Assembly: GCA_905221545.1 (NCBI GenBank)
Contig: CAJNDO010000007.1
Location: 1 to 64,000 of the forward strand
Source of the DNA: a bacterium
GTDB taxonomy: Bacteria; Bacillota; Bacilli; Lactobacillales; Streptococcaceae
Length of the DNA: 64,000 nucleotides
Reading direction: 5' to 3'
Shown: positions 16,081 through 25,018 of the stretch, piece by piece
Position numbering within the stretch: position 1 is the stretch's first letter
Layout: each line of letters opens with the position of its first letter
Program-made: the position numbers and the translations under genes
Notes under the pieces: generated by a model
What the model saw: only the letters and a program-made list of their open reading frames with translations
Databases searched by the model: none
What the model was told of the DNA's origin: nothing

Positions 16081-17973
16081 TTACCAAATAATCACGCGCT
16101 CTTCTGGGGAACGCCACATACCGTCGCCTTCTTTGACATCATAGGTTGTAAAGAAATCATCGAAGTTTGGCACTTGCACATTGACACGGAGTTTGGCTGG
16201 TGCGTGCACATCCACGCTAGCCAAAAGTTTCATAAATTCTGGACGACCTTTCATACGCCAGATACGACCAAAGTTATAGAAGAACTCTTCTGCTGAGAAG
16301 TCTGGTTCTCTCTTAGCTGCTTCAAGCGCTGCAGCGATTCCTCCTAAGTCAGCCACGTTTTCTGACACCGTCAATTTACCGTTGATGGTTGCACCATAAG
16401 AATCCTGTCCATCAAACTGGTCAATGACTTTTTGTGTTTTCTCCTTGAAGGCAGCATAGTCGCTCTCTGTCCACCAATCCTTGAGGCTACCATTTTCATC
16501 AAAGGAAGCTCCGTTGGTATCAAAGGCGTGAGAAATTTCATGGGCAATAACCGCCCCAATCCCACCGTAGTTAGCAGAAGATGACTGATGCAAGTCATAG
16601 AAAGGTGCCTGTAAAATAGCCGCTGGGAAGACAATCAGGTTCTTCTGTGGATTGTAGTAGGCATTGACCATATGAGCAGGCATGCCCCATTCCTTGTAGT
16701 CGACAGGCTGGTTCCACTTGCTCCAACTGTGCTTGATTTCCACACGCGCAAAGGCTAAAGCATTGTCAAAAAGACTAGCATTTTCATCCACTACCTTGTC
16801 CTTGTAGCGTTCTGGCAATTCTTCTGGGTAACCGATATAAGGCTTGATGACATTGAGTTTGACAATGGCCTTGTCACGAGTTTCAGGAGTCAGCCAGTCA
16901 TTCTTGGCCAAACGCTCCTTATAGACATCAATCATGGTTGCCACTTTTTTCTCCACGTCTGCCTTAGCTTCTGGGGAGAATTTTTCATGGGCATACCAGA
17001 GACCCAAGGCTTGCTTGAATGGACCTTGTGCTAGCTGGTAGGCTGCCTTGACCTTGTCTTTGGCTTCTGGAACTCCAGAAAGCGCTCGACTGTAGGCACC
17101 TGACAAGACACGGATTTCTTCTGTTAAATAGCTGGTTGAAAGATTGACAACACTCAAAATCAAGGTTGCCTTAAGGAGAGGCCAAGCTTCTTCACTATAG
17201 AATTGCTCTGCTACTTGCCAGAAACGTTCCTCGTCTACTATCACCTTGTCTGGTACTTGTCCAAGAACTGCTTGGAAGAAGTCATCCAAAGGTAGGGCAG
17301 GCGCGAATTTTTTGAAATCTTCATAAGAATATGGATGATAGAGTTTAGCATATTCTGAACTTTCTTCATTAGAAAGCACCACTGCCGCAACTCGACGGTC
17401 CAGTTCTAGTCTTTTCTCAAGCAAGTCTTCAATTTCTACATCAGAGAAATCATAATCCTTGAGGAGATTTGCGCTAGTTTCTTTCCAAAGAGTCAAGAGT
17501 TCCTCGCGCTGAGGATGGTCTTCAGCATAGTAGGTCGTATCTGGCAAGATTGTGCTTGGAGCGCTAGCCCATAGAACGTTGATTCTAGCATCCATAAAGT
17601 CTGGCGATACACCAAAAGGAAGGAAATTAGGTTTGCCAGCAAGTTCAAACTCTGCTAGTTTGGCAGTGAAATCTGCAAAAGTCCCCAATTCTTGGAATTC
17701 TTTAAGAAGTGGTAAGACAGGTTTGATGCCGTCAGCTTCTCTCTTATCAAAATCACGAACTAGGCGATGGTATTTGACAAAGTTTGCCAAAATAGCATCC
17801 TCAGGCACCTCTTCACCTACCAACCACTTGTCTGTTGTCGCCAGCATCAGGTCTTCAATTTCCTGGTCTAAATCAACAAAACCTCCCGTTTGAGACTTAT
17901 CGGCTGGGATTTCAGCAGTCTTCTGCCATTCTCCATTGATTGCATCATAAAAATCGTCTTGATAACGTGTCAT
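16081..17973 (-). CDS. pepO: Neutral endopeptidase PepO (M13 family)
   Basis: A 630-residue zinc metallopeptidase of the neprilysin/M13 family. The zinc motif HEISH lies in VIAHEISHAFD (about 480) and the third ligand in ENVADLGG (about 540). The N-terminal two thirds is the alpha-helical lid domain of M13 enzymes. There is no signal peptide, although pneumococcal PepO is found outside the cell and binds complement and plasminogen. I chose the ATG at 17973 (MTRYQDD); the frame extends 20 residues upstream but without family similarity or a good site. It is divergent from psaBCA across the PsaR-type operator, so manganese control is plausible. Confidence 0.93.
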   Translation of the reverse strand: MTRYQDDFYDAINGEWQKTAEIPADKSQTGGFVDLDQEIEDLMLATTDKWLVGEEVPEDAILANFVKYHRLVRDFDKREADGIKPVLPLLKEFQELGTFADFTAKLAEFELAGKPNFLPFGVSPDFMDARINVLWASAPSTILPDTTYYAEDHPQREELLTLWKETSANLLKDYDFSDVEIEDLLEKRLELDRRVAAVVLSNEESSEYAKLYHPYSYEDFKKFAPALPLDDFFQAVLGQVPDKVIVDEERFWQVAEQFYSEEAWPLLKATLILSVVNLSTSYLTEEIRVLSGAYSRALSGVPEAKDKVKAAYQLAQGPFKQALGLWYAHEKFSPEAKADVEKKVATMIDVYKERLAKNDWLTPETRDKAIVKLNVIKPYIGYPEELPERYKDKVVDENASLFDNALAFARVEIKHSWSKWNQPVDYKEWGMPAHMVNAYYNPQKNLIVFPAAILQAPFYDLHQSSSANYGGIGAVIAHEISHAFDTNGASFDENGSLKDWWTESDYAAFKEKTQKVIDQFDGQDSYGATINGKLTVSENVADLGGIAAALEAAKREPDFSAEEFFYNFGRIWRMKGRPEFMKLLASVDVHAPAKLRVNVQVPNFDDFFTTYDVKEGDGMWRSPEERVIIW

Positions 17974-18088
17974 CTTGTTCTCGCTTTCATTTGTACTTGT
18001 TTTTAGCTTAACAAAAATTACCTGGGAATGCAATTAAAAATGAACTGATACTTTCTATTGTTTTTCAGTTATTATTTTAATTTTTTCA

Positions 18089-18126
18089 AAAATTAACTTG
18101 ACTTAATTTTTTTTTTAAGGTATATT
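18089..18126 (+). promoter_or_regulatory. psaBCA promoter with PsaR-type operator
   Basis: -35 TTGACT (18098-18103), 17-bp spacer, -10 TATATT (18121-18126). A 22-bp palindrome, AAAATTAA-N6-TTAATTTT (18089-18110), covers the -35 box. It matches the known pneumococcal PsaR site, so manganese-loaded PsaR would block the polymerase. Confidence 0.85.
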
Positions 18127-18150
18127 AAGAGACAGGAGGAATACAACTGT

Positions 18151-18873
18151 ATGATACGTATCGAAAACCTCAGTGTCTCCTACAAAGAAACGTTGGCACT
18201 TAAGGATATTTCACTAGTGCTCCATGGACCAACAATTACCGGTATCATTGGTCCAAACGGTGCTGGGAAATCAACATTATTAAAAGGGATGCTGGGAATT
18301 ATCCCACATCAAGGTCAGGCATTTCTCGATGACAAGGAAGTTAAAAAATCCTTACATCGAATCGCTTATGTCGAACAAAAAATCAATATCGACTACAACT
18401 TTCCCATCAAGGTTAAGGAATGTGTCTCGCTAGGACTCTTTCCCTCTATCCCTCTCTTTCGCAGTTTAAATGCTAAACATTGGAAGAAAGTGCAAGAGGC
18501 CCTTGAAATTGTCGGTCTAGCTGACTACGCTGAACGGCAAATCAGTCAACTGTCTGGAGGTCAGTTCCAGCGGGTCTTGATTGCCAGATGTCTGGTGCAG
18601 GAAGCCGACTATATCCTCTTAGATGAACCCTTTGTTGGGATTGACTCAGTCAGTGAGGAAATCATCATGAATACGCTGAGAGATCTGAAAAAAGCTGGGA
18701 AGACGGTTCTCATCGTCCACCATGACCTCAGCAAGGTTCCCCACTACTTCGATCAAGTCTTGCTTGTCAATCGAGAAGTGATTGCCTTTGGTCCAACCAA
18801 AGAAACCTTTACCGAAGCCAATCTCAAAGAAGCTTACGGTAATCGACTCTTTTTCAATGGAGGTGACCTATGA
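18151..18873 (+). CDS. psaB: Manganese ABC transporter ATPase PsaB
   Basis: A 240-residue ATPase energising Mn(II) import. Walker A GPNGAGKS begins at residue 34, the signature is LSGGQFQR (about 134-141), Walker B is YILLDEPF (about 154-161) and the H-loop is IVHHDL. First gene of psaBCA, with an ACAGGAGGAAT ribosome binding site. Its stop codon overlaps the psaC start (ATGA), indicating translational coupling. Expected to be derepressed when manganese is low. Confidence 0.96.
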   Translation: MIRIENLSVSYKETLALKDISLVLHGPTITGIIGPNGAGKSTLLKGMLGIIPHQGQAFLDDKEVKKSLHRIAYVEQKINIDYNFPIKVKECVSLGLFPSIPLFRSLNAKHWKKVQEALEIVGLADYAERQISQLSGGQFQRVLIARCLVQEADYILLDEPFVGIDSVSEEIIMNTLRDLKKAGKTVLIVHHDLSKVPHYFDQVLLVNREVIAFGPTKETFTEANLKEAYGNRLFFNGGDL

Positions 18874-19718
18874 TTGCAGAATTTATCGATGGATTGCAAA
18901 AATTCCATTTCCTACAAAATGCCTTGATAACAGCCATTGTCATCGGGGTCGTAGCCGGAGCTGTGGGATGTTTCATCATCCTACGCGGGATGTCACTCAT
19001 GGGAGATGCCATTTCACATGCTGTCTTGCCAGGTGTAGCCCTCTCCTTTATCTTGGGCGTTGACTTCTTTATCGGAGCCATTGTCTTTGGACTACTAGCT
19101 GCTATCATCATTACCTACATCAAGGGGAACTCGATTATCAAAAGCGATACCGCCATCGGCATTACCTTTTCTTCTTTCTTAGCCCTCGGTATCATCTTGA
19201 TTAGTGTCGCTAAAAGTTCAACTGACCTTTTCCATATCCTTTTCGGAAATATCCTGGCCGTCCAAGATACGGATATGTTTATTACTATGGGTGTAGGGGC
19301 AGCCATTCTCTTGTTAATCTGGATTTTCTTCAAGCAACTCTTGATTACTTCCTTTGATGAACTCTTGGCTAAGGCCATGGGAATGCCTGTCAATTTCTAT
19401 CACTACTTACTCATGGTACTCCTAACTCTCGTGTCTGTGACAGCTATGCAAAGTGTCGGAACTATCCTGATTGTAGCCATGCTGATTACCCCAGCAGCAA
19501 CTGCTTATCTCTATGCTAATAGCCTGAAAAGCATGATTTTCCTTTCCTCAACCTTTGGAGCGACAGCTTCAGTTTTGGGGCTCTTTATCGGCTATAGCTT
19601 TAACGTTGCGGCAGGTTCTAGTATCGTGCTTACAGCCGCTAGTTTCTTTCTCATTAGCTTCTTTATCGCTCCAAAACAACGATATTTGAAACTGAAAAAT
19701 AAACATTTGTTAAAATAA
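18870..19718 (+). CDS. psaC: Manganese ABC transporter permease PsaC
   Basis: A 282-residue ABC-3-type membrane subunit with about eight helices. It forms the channel used by PsaB and PsaA. Family landmarks include GRGM-like [17 protein letters not shown] (about 38-54), the metal-selectivity region with Asp and His residues, and LLITPAAT-like [10 protein letters not shown] (about 207-216). It overlaps psaB by 4 bp and is followed by psaA after 31 bases. Length and helix number are normal for the family. Confidence 0.95.
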   Translation: MIAEFIDGLQKFHFLQNALITAIVIGVVAGAVGCFIILRGMSLMGDAISHAVLPGVALSFILGVDFFIGAIVFGLLAAIIITYIKGNSIIKSDTAIGITFSSFLALGIILISVAKSSTDLFHILFGNILAVQDTDMFITMGVGAAILLLIWIFFKQLLITSFDELLAKAMGMPVNFYHYLLMVLLTLVSVTAMQSVGTILIVAMLITPAATAYLYANSLKSMIFLSSTFGATASVLGLFIGYSFNVAAGSSIVLTAASFFLISFFIAPKQRYLKLKNKHLLK

Positions 19719-19749
19719 GGGGCAAAACCCCAATAAATTGGAGGATCTA

Positions 19750-20679
19750 ATGAAAAAATTAGGTACATTACTCGTTCTCTTTCTTTCCGTCATTGCTCTT
19801 GTAGCATGTGCTAGCGGAAAAAAAGATGCAGCTTCTGGTCAAAAACTAAAAGTTGTTGCTACAAACTCAATCATCGCTGATATTACTAAAAATATTGCAG
19901 GTGACAAGATTGATCTTCACAGTATCGTTCCTGTTGGCCAAGACCCACACGAATACGAACCACTTCCTGAAGACGTTAAGAAAACTTCTCAAGCTGATTT
20001 GATTTTCTACAACGGTATCAACCTTGAAACAGGTGGCAATGCTTGGTTTACAAAATTGGTAGAAAATGCCAAGAAAACTGAAAACAAAGACTACTTTGCA
20101 GTCAGCGAAGGCGTTGATGTTATCTACCTTGAAGGCCAAAACGAAAAAGGCAAAGAGGACCCACACGCTTGGCTTAACCTTGAAAACGGTATGATTTTTG
20201 CTAAAAACATCGCAAAACAATTGAGCGCCAAAGACCCTAGCAACAAGGAATTCTACGAAAAAAATCTCAAAGAATATACTGAAAAGCTAGACAAACTTGA
20301 TAAGGAAGCTAAAGAGAAATTTAACAACATCCCTGCTGAGAAAAAACTCATCGTAACCAGCGAAGGATGCTTCAAATACTTCTCTAAAGCCTACGGTGTA
20401 CCAAGTGCCTACATCTGGGAAATCAACACTGAAGAAGAAGGAACACCTGACCAAATCAAGACCTTGGTTGAAAAACTTCGCCAAACAAAAACTCCTTCAC
20501 TCTTTGTAGAATCAAGCGTGGATGACCGTCCAATGAAAACTGTATCTCAAGACACAAACATCCCAATCTACGCACAAATCTTTACTGACTCTATCGCAGA
20601 ACAAGGTAAAGAAGGTGACAGCTACTATAACATGATGAAATACAACCTTGACAAGATTGCTGAAGGATTGGCAAAATAA
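19750..20679 (+). CDS. psaA: Manganese-binding lipoprotein PsaA
   Basis: A 309-residue solute-binding lipoprotein. Signal peptide 1-19 with lipobox LVAC, so Cys20 is lipidated. The four metal ligands known for PsaA are in place: His67 (DPHEYEP), His139 (DPHAW), Glu205 (TSEG) and Asp280 (FTDS). Residue 207 is Cys (SEGCF), as in oral-streptococcal ScaA/SsaB, where typical pneumococcal PsaA has Ala. I chose ATG 19750 (MKKLG) after TTGGAGGATCT, since the four upstream codons fall on that site. It lies behind psaC and is closed by a moderate terminator, allowing partial read-through into tpx. Confidence 0.97.
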   Translation: MKKLGTLLVLFLSVIALVACASGKKDAASGQKLKVVATNSIIADITKNIAGDKIDLHSIVPVGQDPHEYEPLPEDVKKTSQADLIFYNGINLETGGNAWFTKLVENAKKTENKDYFAVSEGVDVIYLEGQNEKGKEDPHAWLNLENGMIFAKNIAKQLSAKDPSNKEFYEKNLKEYTEKLDKLDKEAKEKFNNIPAEKKLIVTSEGCFKYFSKAYGVPSAYIWEINTEEEGTPDQIKTLVEKLRQTKTPSLFVESSVDDRPMKTVSQDTNIPIYAQIFTDSIAEQGKEGDSYYNMMKYNLDKIAEGLAK

Positions 20680-20685
20680 GCCTCT

Positions 20686-20720
20686 GAAAAACGTCATTCT
20701 CACATGAGCTGGCGTTTTTT
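20686..20720 (+). terminator. Terminator after psaA
   Basis: AAAACGTCA pairs with TGGCGTTTTTT (one G-U), with inner CTCA/TGAG pairs, followed by a T-run. Confidence 0.65.
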
Positions 20721-20801
20721 CTATGCCCATATTTCCGGTCAAATCATTGGAAAATTCCGACTGTTTTAGCTAAAATGGAAGAAAAAAGATTGGAGTATCT
20801 T

Positions 20802-21293
20802 ATGGTAACTTTCCTCGGAAATCCTGTGAGCTTTACAGGTAAACAACTACAAGTCGGCGACAAGGCACTTGATTTTTCTCTCACTACAACAGACCTTTCT
20901 AAAAAATCTCTGGCAGATTTTAACGGCAAGAAAAAAGTCTTAAGTGTCGTGCCTTCTATCGATACAGGCATCTGCTCAACTCAAACGCGTCGTTTTAATG
21001 AAGAACTGGCTGGACTGGACAACACGGTCGTCTTGACTGTTTCCATGGACCTCCCTTTTGCTCAAAAACGTTGGTGTGGTGCTGAAGGTATTGAAAATGC
21101 CATCATGCTCTCGGACTATTTCGACCATTCCTTTGGACGTGATTATGCCCTCTTAATCAATGAGTGGCACCTATTGGCACGCGCAGTCTTTGTCCTCGAT
21201 ACCGACAATACTATTCGCTACGTTGAATACGTGGACAATATCAACTCTGAACCAAACTTCGAAGCCGCAATTGCAGCTGCTAAAGCCCTATAG
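20802..21293 (+). CDS. tpx: Thiol peroxidase Tpx (PsaD)
   Basis: A 163-residue atypical 2-Cys peroxiredoxin. The peroxidatic Cys58 is in [14 protein letters not shown], and Cys92 in KRWCGAEG is the likely resolving residue. It reduces peroxides, which fits next to the manganese operon because Mn import and H2O2 resistance are linked in hydrogen-peroxide-producing streptococci. I chose ATG 20802 (MVTFLG) after TTGGAG; a longer frame lacks family similarity. Transcription probably comes by read-through from psaA plus a weak local promoter. A long hairpin terminator follows. Confidence 0.94.
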   Translation: MVTFLGNPVSFTGKQLQVGDKALDFSLTTTDLSKKSLADFNGKKKVLSVVPSIDTGICSTQTRRFNEELAGLDNTVVLTVSMDLPFAQKRWCGAEGIENAIMLSDYFDHSFGRDYALLINEWHLLARAVFVLDTDNTIRYVEYVDNINSEPNFEAAIAAAKAL

Positions 21294-21346
21294 AAAAAAT
21301 CCTCCATTTCAAAGAGTTTTCTGCTCTTTGAAACGGAGGATTTTTG
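21294..21346 (+). terminator. Strong terminator after tpx
   Basis: ATCCTCC-A-TTTCAAAGAG pairs with CTCTTTGAAA-C-GGAGGAT around a 7-base loop, followed by TTTTT. Confidence 0.85.
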
Positions 21347-21390
21347 AATACGAGTAAATAAAAGTTCAAGCTACTAAAAACAACTGCCTC

Positions 21391-21479
21391 ATACTTAATG
21401 ATAATCAAAGAGCAAACTAGGAATCTAGCCACGGCAAGGTGAAGCTGACGTGGTTTGAAGAGATTTTCAAAGAGTATTA
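21391..21479 (-). repeat. BOX element (boxA-boxC, no boxB)
   Basis: Reading from 21479 on the minus strand: TAATACTCTTTGAAAATCTC, then CCACGTCAGCTTCACCTTGCC (boxA), ending in CTAGTTTGCTCTTTGATTAT (boxC). BOX repeats are dispersed in S. pneumoniae and relatives. The boxA terminus includes the TAA stop codon of the next permease gene, so the element lies flush against that coding end. Confidence 0.8.
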
Positions 21480-24185
21480 CTCTACAGATTTCAAAGCTTC
21501 AAGCATATCAACCTTTCTCAGATGATGATTGACAAAGAAACCAAGTAGGGTCAAAATGATGCTTACTGCTGCCACTGGGATTACATAGACCTCCCAGCCT
21601 ACCTTCGGATAAAAGAGAATAGTCGCAGGCGAAATCATTTGAATCAAAAATTGGTGTAAATAGAAACCTGATACCAGACCAAGTAGGATTCCCACGAGAG
21701 ACAAGACAATCGTCTCACGATAAATGTAGAGGGTGACTTCCTTATTATGAAAGCCGAGAACCTTGATAGTAGAAAGTTCACGGATTCTCTCAGCTACGTT
21801 GATGTTAGTCAGATTGTAAAGGATAACAATAGCCAATAGAACCGATACGATGACCAAGATGGTCATGGTCTGATTGAGTGAGCTAGCGACAGAGTCAAAG
21901 AGTCGAATGGCTGAAGCATTTTGGACGACACTGGACACCGCAGCTTGATTCATAAGCAAGCCGGCCTGTCTTTCGATACTAGTAGCACTGGTATCCCTTA
22001 ACGAGATCAAATAAGTGTTGGCTTGGGGTAGCTGTCCGTAAAGTTGCTCATAGCTAGCCTGACTCATATAAATAAAGTGACCAACGTAGTTCTCAGCAAT
22101 GGCAGCAACCTTTAGCTCCTTACCTTCAATTTCTAGAGTCTGCCCAACTTTGACACCTGCCAGCTGGGCAAGTTTAGCTGTAATAACGACGCCATCTTTT
22201 AATGTCAGCTCCTGCTGATGACTTTGAAGATGGATAAAGGGAGTCAAATCTTCCTTCTCTGTCATCATAAGGGTGATGGTCTGAAGACCAGACTTGCCTT
22301 TGAAATCTTTGTCTAACGTTTTAGAATAGATTTTCTGGTAGTCTTGAATATCCTGCCCTTTCAACACTTCTTCCAACTCTGCCTTGTCCTGATGGGTCGC
22401 ACTAGGATTTTCAGAGACAATCATCTGATACTGTTGGATTTGTTGAAACTGTCTAGACGGAACTCCTGCTACAGAGGATTGGATTCCCAAGCCTGCAAAA
22501 AGCAGGGCTACAGAACCTGCCACACCAAAGATTGTCATCAACATCCGTTGTTTATAACGGAAGATATTGCGAGCTGTGACCTTATGGGTAAAACTGAGAC
22601 GACGCCAGATAAAACCGATGCGCTCCAGTAAGATTTTAGCTCCTTTAACAGGTGGTTTAGGCAGTAAAAGTTGGGCTGCTTCGTCGTGAAGTTCCCTCCG
22701 AGCCACCAGATAGGCTGGTAACACACTCGCCAACCAACTCAAACCTAGAGCTAGCATACTATAGCTCCAATAGAACTGAATCTGGGTTTCTCCCACCACC
22801 ATACCTTTTGTAATAACACTTGAAATCACATTGGCTAGCAAATAATGGCCAAGTATACTACCTAGAGCTGTTCCGACAGTCCCAGCTACTAGACCATAGA
22901 GGAGAAATTTAGCGATAATATCCTTGCTGCGATAGCCCAAGGCCTTAAAAATCCCTGCATGTGTTCGCTCTTCATCCACAAAGCGAGTCATAGTTGTGAA
23001 AGTCACCATGGCTGCAACGGCATAAAGAACTACAGGAAAGATATTGCCCACTGCCCGAATACTGGCTGAAGCATTGCTGTACATGAGATAGCCCTGACCA
23101 CCTGGCATGGTCTGACGATTATAGACCTGATACTTGGGCTCAGCCAAATCATCCAAGACTTGCTGATGTTTTTCTAATTTTTCCTTTTCTTGGGCTAGAT
23201 TTTGTTCAGCTTGCTTTAGTTTATCCTCTTCCTTGCTCAATTCTTGCTTGGCTTGGCTAAGTTGAGCACTGGCTTGCTCTCTCTGAACTTGGGGAAGCAA
23301 GGCTAGTTGACTTTCCTGATCCTGTAAACGAGCTTGGGCAGCTGCTAAACGACGCTTGCCTTCCTGCAAATTAGCCTGAGCCCGGTCAAGAGTTTCTTGC
23401 CCCTTATCGAGAGATTCTTGGCCTTCTTTTTTCAAAAGTTGCAGACGTGCCTTGCCATTATCCGACAAAGCTTGTTCAAGGTTTTCCTGATGTTGCTTGG
23501 ATTTTTCTTCATAAGCTGATGAAAAGGCATTTAAACCTGCTAAATCTTGATATTTCAAACGAGCTATATTGTAGACTTTCTGATCAAACTGGCTAGGCAA
23601 AATCACCCCGTAGGCTGTCAGAGTCCCACTTCCGCTTCCTGCATAGCCCATATCCCGCTGGGAGAGGATTTCAGCCGAATCCACAAAACCAGTAATGGTA
23701 AAAGTATGGTCTTTTAATGAGGAATGACTACCTTCTTTTTCTTTAAAACTAATCTCCTGTCCCACGCTATATTGACTCTGCAGATGACTGGCCAAAGCGA
23801 TTTCCTTGTCGGACTGAGGAAGTCGTCCCTCTCTTAGCTGAAAGGTTGAAATTCGCTCTGATTTGGAATACAGCCGAATGGCATCCTGACCATTATTCAT
23901 TGTCACATCTGTCAAGTATCCAAACTCGACCTCTGCGCCCTCTATCTGTTCAAGTTCTTTTTGATCTGCTTGATCCAAGCCATAGTTAGACATGACTGCC
24001 AAATCCAAGGTTTTAGCAGTTGTGAAATAAGCATTTGCGGTCGCCTCCATATTGGGACTAGTCACTTTGAGACCGACTAAGGCTAAAGACCCCAACATCA
24101 TCAAGGTCAAGATGGATAAAAAACGCCCCTTGGAGCCGCTGAAGGACTGAATCAAGTCCTTCCAATAAGCTTTTCGTTTAATCAT
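21477..24185 (-). CDS. Large FtsX/MacB-type ABC transporter permease
   Basis: A 902-residue permease with one N-terminal helix (about 15-35), a large extracytoplasmic region, two FtsX-type membrane domains (about 375-490 and 765-895) and a second extracytoplasmic loop (about 570-760). Residues 235-345 are a long coiled coil rich in Gln, Glu, Lys and Ala (e.g. LSQAKQELSKEEDKLKQAEQ). This 10-helix plan resembles transporters that move lipoproteins or peptides or act as mechanotransmitters. Substrate unknown. The start (MIKRK) is chosen at 24185, with TTGGAG inside the end of the ATPase gene. The TAA stop lies inside a BOX repeat. Confidence 0.88.
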   Translation of the reverse strand: MIKRKAYWKDLIQSFSGSKGRFLSILTLMMLGSLALVGLKVTSPNMEATANAYFTTAKTLDLAVMSNYGLDQADQKELEQIEGAEVEFGYLTDVTMNNGQDAIRLYSKSERISTFQLREGRLPQSDKEIALASHLQSQYSVGQEISFKEKEGSHSSLKDHTFTITGFVDSAEILSQRDMGYAGSGSGTLTAYGVILPSQFDQKVYNIARLKYQDLAGLNAFSSAYEEKSKQHQENLEQALSDNGKARLQLLKKEGQESLDKGQETLDRAQANLQEGKRRLAAAQARLQDQESQLALLPQVQREQASAQLSQAKQELSKEEDKLKQAEQNLAQEKEKLEKHQQVLDDLAEPKYQVYNRQTMPGGQGYLMYSNASASIRAVGNIFPVVLYAVAAMVTFTTMTRFVDEERTHAGIFKALGYRSKDIIAKFLLYGLVAGTVGTALGSILGHYLLANVISSVITKGMVVGETQIQFYWSYSMLALGLSWLASVLPAYLVARRELHDEAAQLLLPKPPVKGAKILLERIGFIWRRLSFTHKVTARNIFRYKQRMLMTIFGVAGSVALLFAGLGIQSSVAGVPSRQFQQIQQYQMIVSENPSATHQDKAELEEVLKGQDIQDYQKIYSKTLDKDFKGKSGLQTITLMMTEKEDLTPFIHLQSHQQELTLKDGVVITAKLAQLAGVKVGQTLEIEGKELKVAAIAENYVGHFIYMSQASYEQLYGQLPQANTYLISLRDTSATSIERQAGLLMNQAAVSSVVQNASAIRLFDSVASSLNQTMTILVIVSVLLAIVILYNLTNINVAERIRELSTIKVLGFHNKEVTLYIYRETIVLSLVGILLGLVSGFYLHQFLIQMISPATILFYPKVGWEVYVIPVAAVSIILTLLGFFVNHHLRKVDMLEALKSVE

Positions 24186-24186
24186 G

Positions 24187-24888
24187 CTAGTACTCCAAAC
24201 TGTCAATATCCTGATGATGCTGGTTAATCACCACATCCTTGACACTGGCATCATGCATATGAATCACGCGATCCGCAATAGGAGCCAGCGCGCTATTATG
24301 GGTCACGATAATCACTGTTGCCCCTTTTTGACGAGACATATCTTGGAGAATTTTCAAGACTTGCTTCCCCGTCTGATAATCCAAGGCGCCAGTAGGTTCA
24401 TCACAAAGGAGAATTTTAGGATTTTTGGCTACCGCGCGTGCAATGGAGACTCGCTGTTGCTCCCCTCCAGAAAGCTGGGCTGGAAAATTATTGAGACGAT
24501 GAGCCAGACCTACATCTGTCAGAACCTGCTCAGGATCCAAGGCATCCGTCACGATTTCAGAAGCTAGTTCCACATTTTCCTTAGCGGTTAGATTGGAGAC
24601 TAGATTATAAAACTGAAAAACAAAACCAACATCATTCCTACGGTAATTGGTGCGCTGGTGGGAACTATAGTCTGCAATATTGGCACCATCGATCCAGATT
24701 TCTCCTTCATCATTGGTATCCATTCCCCCAAGAAGGTTAAGAACTGTTGACTTACCCGCACCTGACGCACCAAGGATAATCACCAGCTCCCCTTTTTCAA
24801 TTTCAAAATTCACATCACGATTGGCCACAATCTCCGTGTCACCAACCTGATAACGTTTGTAACAGTGTTTCATCTCAATATAAGCCAT
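24187..24888 (-). CDS. ABC transporter ATPase (LolD/MacB type)
   Basis: A 233-residue ATPase partner of the following permease, whose gene begins one base past this stop. Walker A is GASGAGKS (about 41-48), signature LSGGEQQR (about 143-150), Walker [12 protein letters not shown]. This is the MacB/LolD/FtsE signature class that pairs with FtsX-type permeases. I chose ATG 24888 (MAYIEM) over an in-frame GTG three codons upstream because its spacing to the AGAGGG site is better. No two-component genes are adjacent, so nothing suggests the peptide-resistance BceAB role specifically. Confidence 0.9.
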   Translation of the reverse strand: MAYIEMKHCYKRYQVGDTEIVANRDVNFEIEKGELVIILGASGAGKSTVLNLLGGMDTNDEGEIWIDGANIADYSSHQRTNYRRNDVGFVFQFYNLVSNLTAKENVELASEIVTDALDPEQVLTDVGLAHRLNNFPAQLSGGEQQRVSIARAVAKNPKILLCDEPTGALDYQTGKQVLKILQDMSRQKGATVIIVTHNSALAPIADRVIHMHDASVKDVVINQHHQDIDSLEY

Positions 24889-24977
24889 CAGACCCACCCT
24901 CTCTCAAACAAATTACTTCCTACTACCATTATAACGCTTTTTCAACTAGTTGGAAACTGCTTACATTCTTAAATCCT

Positions 24978-25007
24978 TCAAAAAAGGCAGTCTCAAACTA
25001 CTGCCTT
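24978..25007 (-). terminator. Terminator of the fucosidase gene
   Basis: AAGGCAGT and ACTGCCTT stem with a T-run on the minus strand, 12 bases beyond the fucosidase stop. Confidence 0.8.
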
Positions 25008-25018
25008 CCATTATCTTC

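Noticed and set aside
17974..18033. 20-codon N-terminal extension of pepO
   Set aside because: No family similarity and the frame would run toward the psa promoter; MTRYQDD gives the usual 630 residues.
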